64,000 bases of DNA, from positions 1 to 64,000 of the forward strand of contig NZ_JAUFQJ010000001.1 in the NCBI RefSeq assembly GCF_030409685.1, read 5' to 3'. This document shows positions 56,494 through 64,000 of this stretch, piece by piece (within the stretch, counting starts at the first letter, position 1; the number at the start of each line of letters is the position of its first letter). The DNA is from Ferruginibacter paludis. Its GTDB lineage: Bacteria; Bacteroidota; Bacteroidia; Chitinophagales; Chitinophagaceae. The notes beneath the pieces are model-generated. The model saw only the letters and a program-made list of their open reading frames with translations, did not search any database and was not told where the DNA came from. The position numbers and the translations under genes were made by a program.

Positions 56494-56877
56494 TTAAAAT
56501 GCGAGGTCATCGGCTGCCGGTTCTTTTGCCGGTTCAGAAGTTTTTGCAGGAGATTCATTTTTAGTGCTGCTGCTTCCGTGTAGTTTGATAGTGTTGACAT
56601 GAAAAGTCAAAGTGGCTTTTGCTTCCCCATCTTTACCCGTGTAAGCATTTACGCCAATTCGCCCTTGCAACTCAACCAAACTGCCTTTGGTGAGGAACTG
56701 GGCAATGCCGGGATTTACCCAATAATCGCACTGCACATAGGTCACAATTTTAGTAGTTTCATCACTGCCTTTTGCTTTGTAGCTATCATTAATAGCTACA
56801 TTAAAATTCACTACCTGCTTTTCGTTTTTCAGGGTGTTGATTTTTGCATCACCTGTTAATCTTGCTGTCATTTCCAT
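56494..56877 (-). CDS. ssb: Single-stranded DNA-binding protein
   Basis: A 127-residue SSB. The OB fold is seen in ARLTGDAKINTLKNEKQVVNF, YVQCDYWVNPGIAQFLTKGS and VELQGRIGVNAYTGKDGE, and the acidic tip DDLAF replaces the usual DDLPF/DDIPF. It is the plasmid/conjugative-element type rather than the chromosomal form (no Gln/Gly-rich tail). It appears intact though its neighbours are broken. Start at 56877; Met three codons on (56871) is as good. Confidence 0.85.
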   Translation of the reverse strand: MEMTARLTGDAKINTLKNEKQVVNFNVAINDSYKAKGSDETTKIVTYVQCDYWVNPGIAQFLTKGSLVELQGRIGVNAYTGKDGEAKATLTFHVNTIKLHGSSSTKNESPAKTSEPAKEPAADDLAF

Positions 56878-56895
56878 GATTGATAGATTTTATGT

Positions 56896-57099
56896 TTAAA
56901 AAATAAGTTTCAGATTTTTGTCAATTCCTGCAGTTGTTCGCTGTTCCTGTGTGTGCTTTTTTACCAGATAGTAAACCATGATGTCTGCCTGCTGATAAAT
57001 TACCCATGCAGATACAAGGGATTTTGAACGGCTTGTTTTTTTGGAGTGCTGAATCTTCCATGAAAGCCGCATAAGTGCTGAAAGTTGTTTTGTTTGCAT
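56896..57099 (-). CDS. Small basic protein upstream of ssb
   Basis: A 67-residue protein (MQTKQLSALMRLSWKIQHSK start, basic throughout) directly upstream of ssb with an 18-base gap. The segment MRLSWKIQHSKKTSRSK is a possible helical basic domain. I recall similar short proteins beside ssb on Bacteroidota mobile DNA, but cannot name the family. It is presumably co-transcribed with ssb. Confidence 0.5.
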   Translation of the reverse strand: MQTKQLSALMRLSWKIQHSKKTSRSKSLVSAWVIYQQADIMVYYLVKKHTQEQRTTAGIDKNLKLIF

Positions 57100-57844
57100 A
57101 CGATTTATATTTAGATGATTTTCTTAACCCGGCATACGCCTCGTTCGTTCTAATCGTAGCAACCCGGCCTTGAAAGGGATTTGGCAAAAGCAAGGTTTTT
57201 GTAAAAAGAATACTACCCCACAGATGTATCTCCGAAGGAGGCCAAACCGGGGTGGAGATTGTTTTTGCAAAACCGGTGGCAAGTTTCGCCCTTGCATTTT
57301 TGGCGAAACGCAGACCTTGCTTTTGTCAAAGCCTGTCAAGAAATTTGCGACAGATAAGGATGAACGAGTTTTAAATAATATTGCTTAATAAATCTGTTTT
57401 GTGAATTCTCAGGTGGCAATACTTAAATAATCTTGTTGGCGAAATCTGTGAAGTTTTTTACATCTGGAATTGTGTTTGGTGAGGTACGAGCCAATCTCAA
57501 TGACCAATAACATTGTCCGGCATAGTTCTCCTGTCTTATTTGCCGAAGGCGGAAAGAAATAAGGCAGGTGTACTGTGCCGGGTCATTTCAATATGTTTAC
57601 CGGTCTTTACTTCCTACTTTACAGCAATTTCCAAAGTTGAAAAAGGCCCAAAGGACGGAAAGCATATATCATTTAATTTTCGAAAATACGTTGTATCTTG
57701 GTTTAACTGCCGCAAGTTTAGTGATATAGCATTGCGACAATACAAGTATTGATAAAAAGGTGTTTGGTAGATGCAAAAAAACTAGTGATAAATTATTCAT
57801 ACTATTGGTTATATTGGTATTTAAAAACACTTTAATAATTTTAA
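57100..57844. other. Non-coding region with a long inverted repeat
   Basis: No gene supported in 745 bases. CAAAAGCAAGGT (57185-57196) is repeated in reverse complement as ACCTTGCTTTTG (57314-57325), enclosing 117 bases with further pairing (GCAAGTTTCGCC, GGCGAAAC near 57280-57310). This stem-like region upstream of the ssb module could be a transfer or replication site of the lost element. Apparent frames on both strands here are mirror images of the repeat. Confidence 0.45.
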
Positions 57845-58858
57845 ATGAAAAAGTTGCCACTGATTTTACCATTGCTTTCAGTTTTTTCTTTTATCTCCGG
57901 TTACAGTCAAAGCAAAACAGCTTACCGTATTGATAAGACGTTCCACATAAAAAGTGGCGGGGGTTATGATTACCTTACTGTCGACTCCGCATCAGACAAC
58001 TTATATATCTCGCATGGTTCACAAGTGAATATTTTAAATAAGCTAAACGGGGACTCAATAGGCGTAATTGAAGGCGAAAAAGATGTGCATGGAATTGCCC
58101 TCGTTCATGAGTTAGGTAAAGGATATATTACCAACGGAAGTTTAAACAGTGTTATTGTCTTCGACTTAAAGACAAATAAAGTAATAGCACACATTCCGAC
58201 AGGTAAGTTTGCAGATGGTATATTTTATGATGTCTTTTCAAAGAAAGTTATCAGCTGTAATGGAATGAGTAAGAATATGACAGTAATTGATCCTTCAACT
58301 AATAGTGTGGCTGCAACCATACAATTAACCGGCTGGCCAGAAACAGCTACAAGTGATGGAGTGGGAAAAATTTATGTCAATAATTCCGAGAAAAGTGAAA
58401 TTGATGTGATCGATGCAAAAACTTATAAAATTATAGATAGATGGCCGGTCGCTCCCGGTACAGGTCCTTCTGGTTTAGCAATGGATAAAAATACGATGCG
58501 TTTATTTATTGGATGTGGTAATAAATTACTTGTTGTAATGAATGCTAAAAATGGTAAAATTATTACCAGGCTGGCAATTGGAGATGGATGCGATGCAGTA
58601 GGTTTTGACGAGAAACTTAAAACTGTTTATTCATCAAATGGTGAAGGTACCTTAACAATAATAAATGAATTATCAGCTGATAAGTTTGTTGTAAAAGAAA
58701 ATCTAAAAACAGAAAAAGGTGCAAGGACTTTAACGGTAGATCAAAGTACACACAAGATTTATTTACCCACTGCAAAATTTCAGGCAACAACTCCCAAAAC
58801 TTTTAGACCATCTACAATACCAGGAACTTTTAAAATATTGGTAGTAGATAAATTTTGA
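57845..58858 (+). CDS. YncE-like beta-propeller protein (exported)
   Basis: A 337-residue protein with signal peptide (LPLILPLLSVFSFISGYSQ). It is built of repeated propeller blades, each like NKVIAHIPTGKFADGIFYD or IDVIDAKTYKIIDRWPV. YncE proteins bind DNA or small molecules outside the cytoplasm; the substrate is unknown. It stands alone between the ssb wreck and the biotin operon. Confidence 0.85.
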   Translation: MKKLPLILPLLSVFSFISGYSQSKTAYRIDKTFHIKSGGGYDYLTVDSASDNLYISHGSQVNILNKLNGDSIGVIEGEKDVHGIALVHELGKGYITNGSLNSVIVFDLKTNKVIAHIPTGKFADGIFYDVFSKKVISCNGMSKNMTVIDPSTNSVAATIQLTGWPETATSDGVGKIYVNNSEKSEIDVIDAKTYKIIDRWPVAPGTGPSGLAMDKNTMRLFIGCGNKLLVVMNAKNGKIITRLAIGDGCDAVGFDEKLKTVYSSNGEGTLTIINELSADKFVVKENLKTEKGARTLTVDQSTHKIYLPTAKFQATTPKTFRPSTIPGTFKILVVDKF

Positions 58859-59065
58859 AGGATACTATGACACAGTCCCAAGAATAAAATCTGCAGGTAT
58901 ATTTAAAATTGGCTAGGCAGGCTGTCACCGATGGGAAAGATATTGCCTGACACTTATTTTACGGATAGAAGATGAGGAAAGGATATGGGAAGAAGTTTGG
59001 ATGAGGAAACAGAAGCTGCTTCCTGCATAGAACGAAACTAACGCAATACTGCACTTATGAACCAT
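58859..59065. other. Intergenic region before bioB
   Basis: 207 bases with no gene and no riboswitch that I recognise. A BirA-type or other biotin operator could not be identified by eye. Confidence 0.4.
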
Positions 59066-59073
59066 TATATTTG
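59066..59073 (+). promoter_or_regulatory. -7 box of the biotin operon
   Basis: TATATTTG exactly fits TAnnTTTG. Start of transcription near 59080 leaves only about 15 bases before the TTG at 59095, and overlaps the earlier TTG (59071), which therefore cannot be the start. No clear -33 TTG was found. Confidence 0.55.
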
Positions 59074-59094
59074 CATGCATTAAAAATTATTACT

Positions 59095-60087
59095 TTGAAT
59101 ATCAAAACCAACTGGACTTTAATTGAGATTGAAAATATTTATCACCGTCCGCTACTGGATTTAATTTATGAGGCAGCCACTATACACCGCGGCAATAAAA
59201 CGTACAGCGAAGTACAGATCAGCAGCCTGATTTCTATCAAAACTGGCGGCTGTAAAGAAGACTGTGCTTACTGTCCGCAGGCAGCCCGTTACCATACAGC
59301 CATAGAAGTTGAACCATTGATGAGCGTGGAGAAAGTAAAAGAGAGAGCTGCGGTGGCAAAAGCCAATGGAGCATCCAGGTTGTGTATGGGGGCGGCATGG
59401 CGGGAAGTGAGAGATAATAAAGATTTTGACCGGGTGCTCGAAATGGTAAGTGAAGTAAACGATATGGGCATGGAAGTATGCTGCACATTGGGTATGCTCA
59501 CTTATGAGCAGGCCGAACGTTTAAAAGAAGCGGGCTGCTTTGCCTACAATCATAATATTGATACCAGCAGTGATAATTACAATAACATCATTACTACCAG
59601 AACTTTTGAAGACAGGATAAATACATTGAACAATGTACGCAAGGCCAAATTAAGTGTTTGTTGTGGCGGTATAGTTGGATTGGGCGAAACAGATGAGGAC
59701 AGAATAAAAATGCTGCACACCTTATCTACAATGCAACAGCATCCTGACTCAGTTCCCATCAATGCACTGGTGGCAGTAAAAGGAACTCCATTGGAAAGCA
59801 ATGAACGTATTGGTATAGATGAAATGCTCCGGATGATTGCTACTGCCAGGATATTAATGCCGGCCAGTGTGGTAAGATTAAGTGCAGGAAGAAATGAAAT
59901 GACCATTGCTGAACAGGCTTTGTGTTTTATGGCAGGTGCCAATTCTATTTTTGCCGGTGAAAAATTATTGACCACACCCAATCCGGATTTTGATACAGAT
60001 ATGCGAATGTTTAAGATGCTGGGGCTTACTCCCCGTAAGGCTTTTAAAGGATTGGAGGAAAAAGAACTGGTTGAAAAGACTGCATAA
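59095..60087 (+). CDS. bioB: Biotin synthase
   Basis: A 330-residue radical-SAM enzyme that inserts sulfur into dethiobiotin. The 4Fe-4S cysteines are in GGCKEDCAYCPQ. Counting from TTG at 59095 they are Cys53, Cys57 and Cys60, as in E. coli BioB; from the earlier TTG (59071) they would be shifted by eight. The motifs SRLCMGAAWR and CCGGIVGLGE (2Fe-2S ligands) and NALVAVKGTPL are present. It begins the bioB-F-D-A operon; 110 bases separate it from bioF. Confidence 0.94.
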   Translation: MNIKTNWTLIEIENIYHRPLLDLIYEAATIHRGNKTYSEVQISSLISIKTGGCKEDCAYCPQAARYHTAIEVEPLMSVEKVKERAAVAKANGASRLCMGAAWREVRDNKDFDRVLEMVSEVNDMGMEVCCTLGMLTYEQAERLKEAGCFAYNHNIDTSSDNYNNIITTRTFEDRINTLNNVRKAKLSVCCGGIVGLGETDEDRIKMLHTLSTMQQHPDSVPINALVAVKGTPLESNERIGIDEMLRMIATARILMPASVVRLSAGRNEMTIAEQALCFMAGANSIFAGEKLLTTPNPDFDTDMRMFKMLGLTPRKAFKGLEEKELVEKTA

Positions 60088-60197
60088 ACTTATGCCTTGT
60101 TCTTTATCCCGAAGGATGAAACCGTCATGCACTACCAAGTGAAATTAATTTTTTAGAACTTGCCTTTTTTATACATTTTATAGTAAACCACCTGTTT

Positions 60198-61331
60198 GTG
60201 ACTGCCAACGAAAATTTTGACACATCCCTTCAGCAAAAATTGGAAGAGAAAAAATCTGCCGGTACAATCCGTACGCTGATACATGCGACTGATAAGATTG
60301 ATTTTAGTTCCAATGATTATTTCGGTTTTGCACAAAGCAGTATACTCAATCAAACTGAAACAAATAATGTTCCGTCCGGCGGAACAGGTTCCCGTTCCAT
60401 TACAGGCAATTCTGAATTGGCAGAATCAACAGAACAACTGATAGCTAACTTTCACAACCGGGAGGCAGGATTGATTTTCAACACTGGGTATATGGCCAAT
60501 GTGGGTTTGTTCAGTTGTATTGCTTCTAAAGGAGATACGTTCATTTCTGATGAATACATACATGCCAGTATTATTGATGGCATGAGGCTAAGTTATGCCA
60601 ACCGTGTCCGGTTTAAACACAATGACCTTGCTGATCTTGAAAAAAAATTACAGGTGGCTACCGGTAAGAAAATTGTGTCCGTTGAATCCATTTACTCGAT
60701 GGATGGAGATGAAGCACCATTGAAAGCGATAGCAATGCTTTGTAAAAAACACGAAGCGTTACTAATAGTGGATGAAGCACATGCCACCGGAATTTATGGT
60801 GACAGGGGAGATGGCCTTGTTTGTAAATATGGTTTGGAGAGGGAAGTCTATGCTTCCATACACACGTTCGGAAAAGCAATTGGGTTGCATGGTGCAGTGG
60901 TGGTTGGTAGTAATACATTGAGAAACTATTTACTTAACCAGGCAAGGTCATTTATTTTCACCACAGCCTTGCCACCACACATTTATTTGCAATTACAAAA
61001 AGCATACAGTTTATTACCAACTGCTGACAGAAATGAATTAAATGAGTTGATTAGTTACTTTAGAGCCACTATCAGCCGTATCAGTAATATTTCTTTTCTT
61101 GACAGCTATTCTCCCATCCAGGGTATTATGGTGGGGGATAATTTTAAAACAAAGATGTTGGCCAATCATTTATTTGATAAAGGATTTTTTGTAAGACCGA
61201 TATTATCACCCACTGTTCCTATAGGTAAAGAAAGAATCAGGATTTGTTTGCACAGTTTTAATAACAAAAAGCAAATAGACGATTTCTTAAATGAAACAAT
61301 TTTATTTATCCGGTCATACATAATACAATGA
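60198..61331 (+). CDS. bioF: 8-amino-7-oxononanoate synthase
   Basis: A 377-residue PLP enzyme condensing pimeloyl-ACP (or CoA) with alanine. The PLP Lys is Lys226 in HTFGKAIGLHG. FSSNDYFGFA, GGTGSRSITGN and VDEAHATGIYGDRG are all as in KAPA synthases. Start is GTG at 60198. It overlaps bioD by four bases. Confidence 0.92.
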   Translation: MTANENFDTSLQQKLEEKKSAGTIRTLIHATDKIDFSSNDYFGFAQSSILNQTETNNVPSGGTGSRSITGNSELAESTEQLIANFHNREAGLIFNTGYMANVGLFSCIASKGDTFISDEYIHASIIDGMRLSYANRVRFKHNDLADLEKKLQVATGKKIVSVESIYSMDGDEAPLKAIAMLCKKHEALLIVDEAHATGIYGDRGDGLVCKYGLEREVYASIHTFGKAIGLHGAVVVGSNTLRNYLLNQARSFIFTTALPPHIYLQLQKAYSLLPTADRNELNELISYFRATISRISNISFLDSYSPIQGIMVGDNFKTKMLANHLFDKGFFVRPILSPTVPIGKERIRICLHSFNNKKQIDDFLNETILFIRSYIIQ

Positions 61332-61939
61332 ACATTATTATCGCAGGCATTCATACTGGTATTGGTAAAACTATTTGCTCAGCAATTATTTGTCAGGCAC
61401 TTGGTTATGATTACTGGAAACCCGTACAGGCAGGGGATTTAGCCAACTCCGATAGTTTGTTCATCAAAAAAAATGTCACAAACGAGGATTGTTTTATACA
61501 CCCGGAAAGATTCAGATTAAGTATTCCTGCTTCTCCTCATTATGCAGCAATACAGGACGGAATAGAAATTAGGCCATCGGATTTTATTTTACCTAAAACC
61601 ACAAAGCCCTTAGCAATTGAAACCGCAGGCGGTATCATGAGCCCATTTTCAAACAATTTTTTAAATATAGATTTAATACAACAATTCAACCTGCCTGTAA
61701 TTCTCGTAAGCAACAATTATCTTGGTAGTATTAACCATACATTGTTAACGGTTAATGCATTACTGCAAAAAAATATTGCTATAAAAGGCCTGGTATTTAG
61801 CGGGGAAGCAGTTGAGTCAACAAGAGCGTTTATTTTGCAACATACACAACTTCCAGTATTGTTTTCTATCCCTCTGTTTGAAAAAATTGACAGTGATACA
61901 ATAGCAAACTTTGCAAAAACGGTTTCTATAAATTTGTAA
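61328..61939 (+). CDS. bioD: Dethiobiotin synthase
   Basis: A 203-residue ATPase that closes the ureido ring. The P-loop is GIHTGIGKT at 7-15, with DYWKPVQAGDLANSD and ETAGGIMSPFSNN for substrate binding. Its ATG overlaps the bioF stop (ATGA). BioA follows after two bases. Confidence 0.9.
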   Translation: MNIIIAGIHTGIGKTICSAIICQALGYDYWKPVQAGDLANSDSLFIKKNVTNEDCFIHPERFRLSIPASPHYAAIQDGIEIRPSDFILPKTTKPLAIETAGGIMSPFSNNFLNIDLIQQFNLPVILVSNNYLGSINHTLLTVNALLQKNIAIKGLVFSGEAVESTRAFILQHTQLPVLFSIPLFEKIDSDTIANFAKTVSINL

Positions 61940-61941
61940 AC

Positions 61942-63216
61942 ATGGCAACAGTGAATAGTAATTATATCTGGCACCCTTTCACACAAATGAAAACTGCTCA
62001 GCCGCCATTGCATGTTGTGAAGGCAAAAAACTGCACGTTGTACACGGATGATGGAAAAGAATACATTGATGCCATTGCTTCCTGGTGGGTCAATATCCAC
62101 GGGCATTGCAATGAATATATTGCCAATGCTATTGCTGAACAGGCAAGAACTTTGGAGCATGTAATTTTTGCAGGATTTACCCACACACCAGCTATCGAGT
62201 TGTCAAAAAAACTAATCAATATTTTACCCGCTCATTTTGCCAAAGTGTTTTTTTCTGATGATGGTTCCACCTCAGTCGAAGTAGCTTTAAAGATGGCCAT
62301 ACAATACTGGTATAACAAAGGCTTAAAAAATAAGACAACCATCATTGCATTTGAAAATGCTTATCATGGCGATACTTTTGGCTCAATGAGCGTGGCAGAA
62401 AGAAATGAGTTCAATGCAGCATTCAAGCCATTCCTGTTCGATGTAAAAAGACTGCCGCTTCCCAATGAAAATAATAGTAACAGCATTAAACAGCAATTGT
62501 ATGCCTGGGCAGCAGAAGAGCACATAGCAGCATTTATTTTTGAGCCATTGGTACAGGGGGCTGCTGGTATGCTGATGTATGAAGCAAAATACTTAGATGC
62601 GCTCATTGCCATTGCAAGGGAAAAAAATATCCTTTGTATTGCGGACGAAGTAATGACTGGTTTTGGAAGAACAGGAAAAAATTTCGCCATCAATTATTTG
62701 AAAAATGAACCGGATATTATTTGTTTGTCCAAAGGGATAACGGGCGGTTTTATGCCGCTGGGTGTTACAGTTTGCACTCAACAAATTTTTGATGCTTTTT
62801 ATGATGATGATACAACAAAAACTTTTTTTCATGGACATTCCTATACAGCCAATCCTTTAGCCTGTGCCGCTGCCAATGCAAGTACAGAGTTATTGATTGC
62901 AGAAAAGTGCCAGCAGCAAATACAATGGATAACTAACAGCCACAGAATTTTTGCTGATACTATTCGTAGCCACCCTTTTGTGAAAGAGGTAAGGCAACAA
63001 GGCACTATTCTTGCTGTTGAGCTCAGCACAAGCGAAAGCAGCTCATATTTCAACAATATTCAAATAACCGCTTACCAGTATTATTTAAGCAAAGGAATTT
63101 TTCTGCGGCCGCTGGGTAATATTGTGTATATCATGCCGCCTTACTGTATTAAAGAAGAAGAGTTGAACTCTGTATATACAGCAATTAAAGATTCGCTTTT
63201 TTATCTTTCAAAATAA
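61942..63216 (+). CDS. bioA: Adenosylmethionine-8-amino-7-oxononanoate aminotransferase
   Basis: A 424-residue class III aminotransferase. HPFTQMKTAQPP at the start is the BioA signature, DGKEYIDAIASWWVNIHGH the second. The PLP Lys is in ICLSKGITGGFMPLG and the Asp in IADEVMTGFGRTG. It makes 7,8-diaminononanoate with SAM as amino donor. Last gene of the operon. No bioC or bioH is seen, so pimeloyl-chain entry must come from elsewhere. Confidence 0.93.
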   Translation: MATVNSNYIWHPFTQMKTAQPPLHVVKAKNCTLYTDDGKEYIDAIASWWVNIHGHCNEYIANAIAEQARTLEHVIFAGFTHTPAIELSKKLINILPAHFAKVFFSDDGSTSVEVALKMAIQYWYNKGLKNKTTIIAFENAYHGDTFGSMSVAERNEFNAAFKPFLFDVKRLPLPNENNSNSIKQQLYAWAAEEHIAAFIFEPLVQGAAGMLMYEAKYLDALIAIAREKNILCIADEVMTGFGRTGKNFAINYLKNEPDIICLSKGITGGFMPLGVTVCTQQIFDAFYDDDTTKTFFHGHSYTANPLACAAANASTELLIAEKCQQQIQWITNSHRIFADTIRSHPFVKEVRQQGTILAVELSTSESSSYFNNIQITAYQYYLSKGIFLRPLGNIVYIMPPYCIKEEELNSVYTAIKDSLFYLSK

Positions 63217-63695
63217 CAATAAAGTGAAGATAGGCAAGGTTATCAAATACTTAATATCAATTCTTTCTGCACAATTTATATTAAATAATTGCTTAGGGTA
63301 TATGAGCAATTATAACCAGGGTAGATGATTGCAATAAAGCTCATTTTCGCAGCAACTGTAAAATTGATTAGGGGCAGGGCCTTATATATTCACTTACCCA
63401 TTTATACAGTTCACCTTTAGTAATACATGCGGTCTTTTCTATCGCCGCTGGCAAAACAACACAAGATTCCAACCGGTATATTTAGCATGCAAGGACGGCA
63501 GAACAGAATTGCTTAAAAATCTTTGATTAATGATAACCGGCCGTTACCAGTGCAATCGTTAAACACAACTTTCAACATTTGCCGATTTATCTATTTTTGA
63601 CTTAGACGTCTGACTTTTAATTAAAGCAGTTTCCTTCGAAGCCTGCCTTTAATACTGTTTGGATAATTGCCTGCTGCACTTTAAATACCTTCTGC
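63217..63695. other. Intergenic region before the response regulator
   Basis: 479 bases with no supported gene. A TATTTTTG box (63592-63599, fits TAnnTTTG) lies 97 bases before the next ATG and is the likely promoter of the response regulator. The palindrome AGACGTCT lies just after it, near 63606. Confidence 0.4.
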
Positions 63696-64000
63696 ATGAC
63701 GACCATCCTAATCGTTGATGATGAACCTGATTTACTGCGAATGGTTTCGATCGCATTGAGTTTGGAAAACTTTGAAACACTAACTGCTGCTACCAAAAAT
63801 CAGGCCGTGGCGATTTTACATCATGCGATTCCGGATTTAATCATTTTAGATGTAAACCTATCCGGGCATGACGGAAGGGACTTCTGTAAAGAATTAAAAT
63901 CCAACACCGCATTTAAACATATCCCGGTACTGCTTTATTCTGCAGATCAACAAAAATTAGCAGATTTTGAGTTGTGCAATGCGGATGCAGTTCTTGCTAA
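63696..64000 (+). CDS. Response regulator receiver domain (partial at window end)
   Basis: 101 codons of a CheY-type receiver domain: ILIVDDEPDLLRMV (acidic pocket), then IPDLIILDVNLSGHDG (phospho-acceptor Asp) and HIPVLLYSADQQK (the conserved Ser/Thr; the final Lys region lies beyond the window or near ADAVLA). The gene runs off the end, so the output domain is unknown. No partner kinase is in view. Confidence 0.88.
   Translation, partial: MTTILIVDDEPDLLRMVSIALSLENFETLTAATKNQAVAILHHAIPDLIILDVNLSGHDGRDFCKELKSNTAFKHIPVLLYSADQQKLADFELCNADAVLA

Noticed and set aside
57124..57388. Overlapping frames on both strands
   Set aside because: They mirror each other across the inverted repeat 57185-57325 and lack protein-like features.
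58859..59065. Cobalamin or biotin-type riboswitch before bioB
   Set aside because: No conserved riboswitch core such as the B12 box could be found.
1..64000. CRISPR arrays, tRNA and rRNA genes
   Set aside because: No regularly spaced repeats, no rRNA-like stretch and no cloverleaf with CCA-type ends was seen on reading; a dedicated scan could still find a missed tRNA.

Overview
The window looks like chromosomal DNA of a Bacteroidota bacterium, most likely of the Chitinophagaceae/Sphingobacteriia side. Evidence: two SusC/SusD pairs with an STN domain and a FecR anti-sigma factor, an RNA polymerase ECF sigma factor of the SusC/FecR type, TAnnTTTG-type -7 promoter boxes, TTG starts, and Bacteroides-type mobilization genes. 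No tRNA, rRNA or CRISPR array was seen. Family assignments come from recognising motifs by eye; no database search was possible.

Layout. (1) 1-2.9 kb: housekeeping-like genes (flavin-binding split-barrel protein, FabF-like ketosynthase, AraC regulator). (2) 2.9-20.7 kb: an accessory island. It holds a decayed serine recombinase, a DUF1016 nuclease gene carrying two in-frame palindromic inserts, a complete HORMA/TRIP13-type CBASS operon ending in the NucC nuclease, a divergent sigma factor / small protein / ImmA-IrrE protease operon, a mobABC mobilization module with an oriT-like nested palindrome, a HIRAN protein, a frameshifted IS1182-family element with intact ends and a 4-bp target duplication, a Panacea-like/DUF488 operon and a GNAT acetyltransferase. 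(3) 20.7-24.3 kb: a creatininase-family protein, a decayed group II intron reverse transcriptase abutting a decapitated cytochrome c gene, and a HAD phosphatase. (4) 24.5-47.9 kb: a TonB-dependent uptake and degradation locus with two SusC/D pairs, APC permease, DegT aminotransferase, Gfo/Idh/MocA oxidoreductase, GH30 glycosidase, FecR, a large heme/HEAT dehydrogenase-like lipoprotein, a neutral-ceramidase-like protein and a polysaccharide deacetylase. (5) 48.1-55.1 kb: a TMEM220-like gene followed by a full eboABCDEF cluster. (6) 55.5-57.8 kb: an ECF sigma factor, then the wreck of a conjugative-element module (primase, DUF932, SSB). (7) 57.8-64 kb: a YncE-like protein, the biotin operon bioB-F-D-A, and the start of a response regulator cut by the window end.

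How it fits together. The CBASS operon should make a cyclic trinucleotide upon infection and trigger NucC to degrade DNA. The unusual part is its divergent neighbour: a sigma-70-like factor, a 115-residue unknown protein and an ImmA/IrrE protease, with an inverted repeat in the shared promoter region. This is not the CapW or CapH/CapP arrangement and may be a sigma-based switch. In the uptake locus, two promoters 11.5 kb apart (before SusC-1 and before FecR) share an identically spaced two-box motif, which points to control of both SusC/D pairs by one ECF sigma. The second copy lies 32 bp beyond a 190-bp MITE with 9-bp target duplications. GH30 plus ceramidase-like genes suggest a glycosphingolipid-like substrate, but this is inference only.
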